A stretch of DNA of 64,000 nt from Caulobacteraceae bacterium (GTDB lineage: Bacteria; Pseudomonadota; Alphaproteobacteria; Caulobacterales; Caulobacteraceae), in assembly GCA_019748055.1 (NCBI GenBank), contig JAIEQC010000002.1, positions 1 to 64,000 of the forward strand, read 5' to 3'. Position numbers and translations under genes: made by a program. The first letter of the stretch is position 1. Every line of letters starts with the position of its first letter. Below are positions 62,782 to 64,000 of the stretch, one piece after another. A model generated the notes under the pieces. It made no database searches and was not told the DNA's origin. It saw only the letters and a list, made by a program, of their open reading frames with translations.

Positions 62782-63518
62782 GACGGCTTGATCAGGAGCT
62801 GGTGGCGCGCGGTCTGGTCGCCAGCCGGGCGCGGGCGCGGGCGGCGATCGAGGCCGGCGGCGTGACGGTGGACGGCGTGCCGGCGACGTCGCCATCTCAG
62901 AAGGTGGCGGAGACCGCCGCGCTCACGGTTCGGGAGGCGCACGACTGGGTCGGACGTGGAGCGCTGAAGCTGGCCCACGCGCTGGAAATCTGGCCCGTTC
63001 CGGTCGAGGGGCGGACGGTGCTGGACGTCGGCGCGTCGACGGGCGGGTTCACCGAGGTGTGCCTGAGGGCCGGCGCCGCCAAGGTCTATGCGGTCGACGT
63101 GGGGCGGGCGCAGCTGCACCCTTCACTGGCGGCCGACCCGCGCGTGGTGAACATCGAGGCGACCGACGCGCGCGACCTGACGCCAGCGCTGATGCCGCAG
63201 GCCCCCGATCTGATCGTCTGCGACGCCAGTTTCATCGGCCTGGCCAAGGTGCTGCCGGCCGCCCTGGACCTGGCGCTGCCCGGCGCGGACCTGGTGACTC
63301 TCGTCAAGCCGCAGTTCGAGATGGAGCGGCGCGCGGACGTCGGACGAGGCGGCGTCGTGAGGGACGACGAGGCCAGACGGGCCGCGCTGGACCGCGTCGC
63401 CTCGTGGCTGGACAGCGTCGGCTGGCGGGTGCGGGAAACGGCCGAAAGCCCGATCGTCGGCGGCGACGGCAACCGGGAATGGCTGCTGTGGGCGACGGGT
63501 CCCGCCGCGCCGGGTTGA
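62778..63518 (+). CDS. tlyA: TlyA family rRNA methyltransferase
   Basis: 246 residues. An S4 RNA-binding domain (RRLDQELVARGLVASRARAR, about 1-60) is followed by an FtsJ-like SAM domain with VLDVGASTGGFTEVCLRAG and LIVCDASFIGL. TlyA makes 2'-O-methylcytidine in rRNA; members are also called hemolysins, an old name. Starts with ATG, coupled to the LysR gene. Confidence 0.93.
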   Translation: MRRLDQELVARGLVASRARARAAIEAGGVTVDGVPATSPSQKVAETAALTVREAHDWVGRGALKLAHALEIWPVPVEGRTVLDVGASTGGFTEVCLRAGAAKVYAVDVGRAQLHPSLAADPRVVNIEATDARDLTPALMPQAPDLIVCDASFIGLAKVLPAALDLALPGADLVTLVKPQFEMERRADVGRGGVVRDDEARRAALDRVASWLDSVGWRVRETAESPIVGGDGNREWLLWATGPAAPG

Positions 63519-63550
63519 GCGCGGACGGGCAGGGCGCTAAGCCCCGCTTC

Positions 63551-64000
63551 ATGCATGACGTGAAAGCCATTCGGGACCGGCCCGACGACTACGTGGCCGG
63601 GTGGACGCGGCGCGGGGTCGAGGACGCCGCGGCCTTGGTCGAGCGGATCCTGACGCTGGACCGCGAGCTGCGCGCCGCGCAGACGGCGGGGCAGGAGGCG
63701 TTGGCAGCGCGCAATGCGGCGTCGAAGGCCATCGGCGCGGCGATGGGCCGGAAGGACATGGCCGAGGCCGAGCGGCTGAAGGCCGAGGTCGAGGGGCTGA
63801 AGGGCGAGATCGCGGCGGCCGAGGCGGTGGAGGCCGAGAAGGGCCGGGCCCTGCGCGACCTCTTGGCGGCGCAGAAGAACCTGGCGGCCGACGACGTGCC
63901 GGACGGCGAGGACGAGGGCGGTAACGTCGAGGTCTCGACCTGGGGTACGCCGCGCACGACGGGGCCGGCCAAGGATCACGCCGATCTGGGCGAGGCGCTG
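63551..64000 (+). CDS. serS: Serine-tRNA ligase, 3'-truncated by window end
   Basis: The first 150 codons from ATG 63551 run open to the window end. The N-terminal coiled-coil arm of SerRS is clear: MHDVKAIRDRPDDYVAGWTR, then a long Ala/Glu/Lys helix pair (AEAERLKAEVEGLKGEIAAAE), and the start of the catalytic domain at DHADLGEAL. The enzyme charges tRNA-Ser with serine. The catalytic motifs lie beyond the window. Confidence 0.92.
   Translation, partial: MHDVKAIRDRPDDYVAGWTRRGVEDAAALVERILTLDRELRAAQTAGQEALAARNAASKAIGAAMGRKDMAEAERLKAEVEGLKGEIAAAEAVEAEKGRALRDLLAAQKNLAADDVPDGEDEGGNVEVSTWGTPRTTGPAKDHADLGEAL

Noticed and set aside
1-64000. CRISPR array, insertion sequence, integrase, prophage or rRNA
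   Set aside because: No regular repeat-spacer pattern, transposase, integrase or rRNA sequence was found on reading both strands.

Overview
The window is about 64 kb of very GC-rich chromosome with almost no gaps. Its gene content and order point to an alphaproteobacterium of the Caulobacterales, most likely Brevundimonas or a close relative. The evidence is a popZ polar-organiser gene between tolC and valS, a PopA-type degenerate c-di-GMP effector beside mfd, ntrYX followed by a D-amino-acid transaminase, hfq and hflX, a fused ispDF, and panB/TPR/bamB/der in one run. Genus is inferred from order and sequence recall; no database was searched.

Layout. 1-0.8 kb: an AT-rich gene for a SLATT-type membrane protein, a family known as effectors of anti-phage conflict systems, cut off from any upstream partner by the window edge and separated from the core genome by two strong hairpins. 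0.8-4.9 kb: a BciA-like vinyl reductase with an odd start, an ArsC-like protein, an EEP phosphohydrolase with a DUF2188 protein, and an ECF-like sigma factor between two small membrane proteins. 4.9-9.7 kb: panB, a YfgM-like TPR protein, bamB, der. 10.3-18.3 kb, mostly minus strand: SDR, purF, cvpA, radA, a sulfurtransferase, cyclopropane fatty acid synthase, photolyase. 18.4-22.9 kb: kdsA-hldE-hldD-DUF3089, making the Kdo and heptose precursors of lipopolysaccharide. 22.8-30.1 kb: recG divergent from sdhE-mfd, then popA. 30.3-35.5 kb: YihY membrane protein, tusA, cinA, a membrane-fused spermidine-synthase-like protein, ispDF.

35.5-43.2 kb: MAPEG protein, dusB-ntrY-ntrX-dat-hfq-hflX, with no ntrBC between dusB and ntrY. 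43.3-49 kb: an unrecognised exported protein, mazG, an MFS transporter, an M15 peptidase gene broken by one in-frame amber codon, a small HExxH protein, wrbA and a DOPA-dioxygenase-like gene. 48.9-55 kb: ruvX-transporter-pyrB-pyrC on the minus strand, where the PyrC looks catalytically dead, then a lipoprotein, gatCA and tRNA-Cys. 55.2-64 kb: a methyltransferase-like protein with a degenerate cofactor site, tolC, popZ, a strong terminator, valS (with an internal ~300-bp patch of foreign-looking codon use), a 41-residue small protein, an AhpD-like protein, a LysR regulator, tlyA and the start of serS.

Most genes are housekeeping. No CRISPR array, insertion sequence, integrase, phage gene or rRNA was seen. 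The least ordinary features are the SLATT gene at the left edge, the BciA homologue with an apparent ATA start, the mosaic patch in valS, the amber-interrupted carboxypeptidase, the pseudo-dihydroorotase and the unannotated 41-residue protein.
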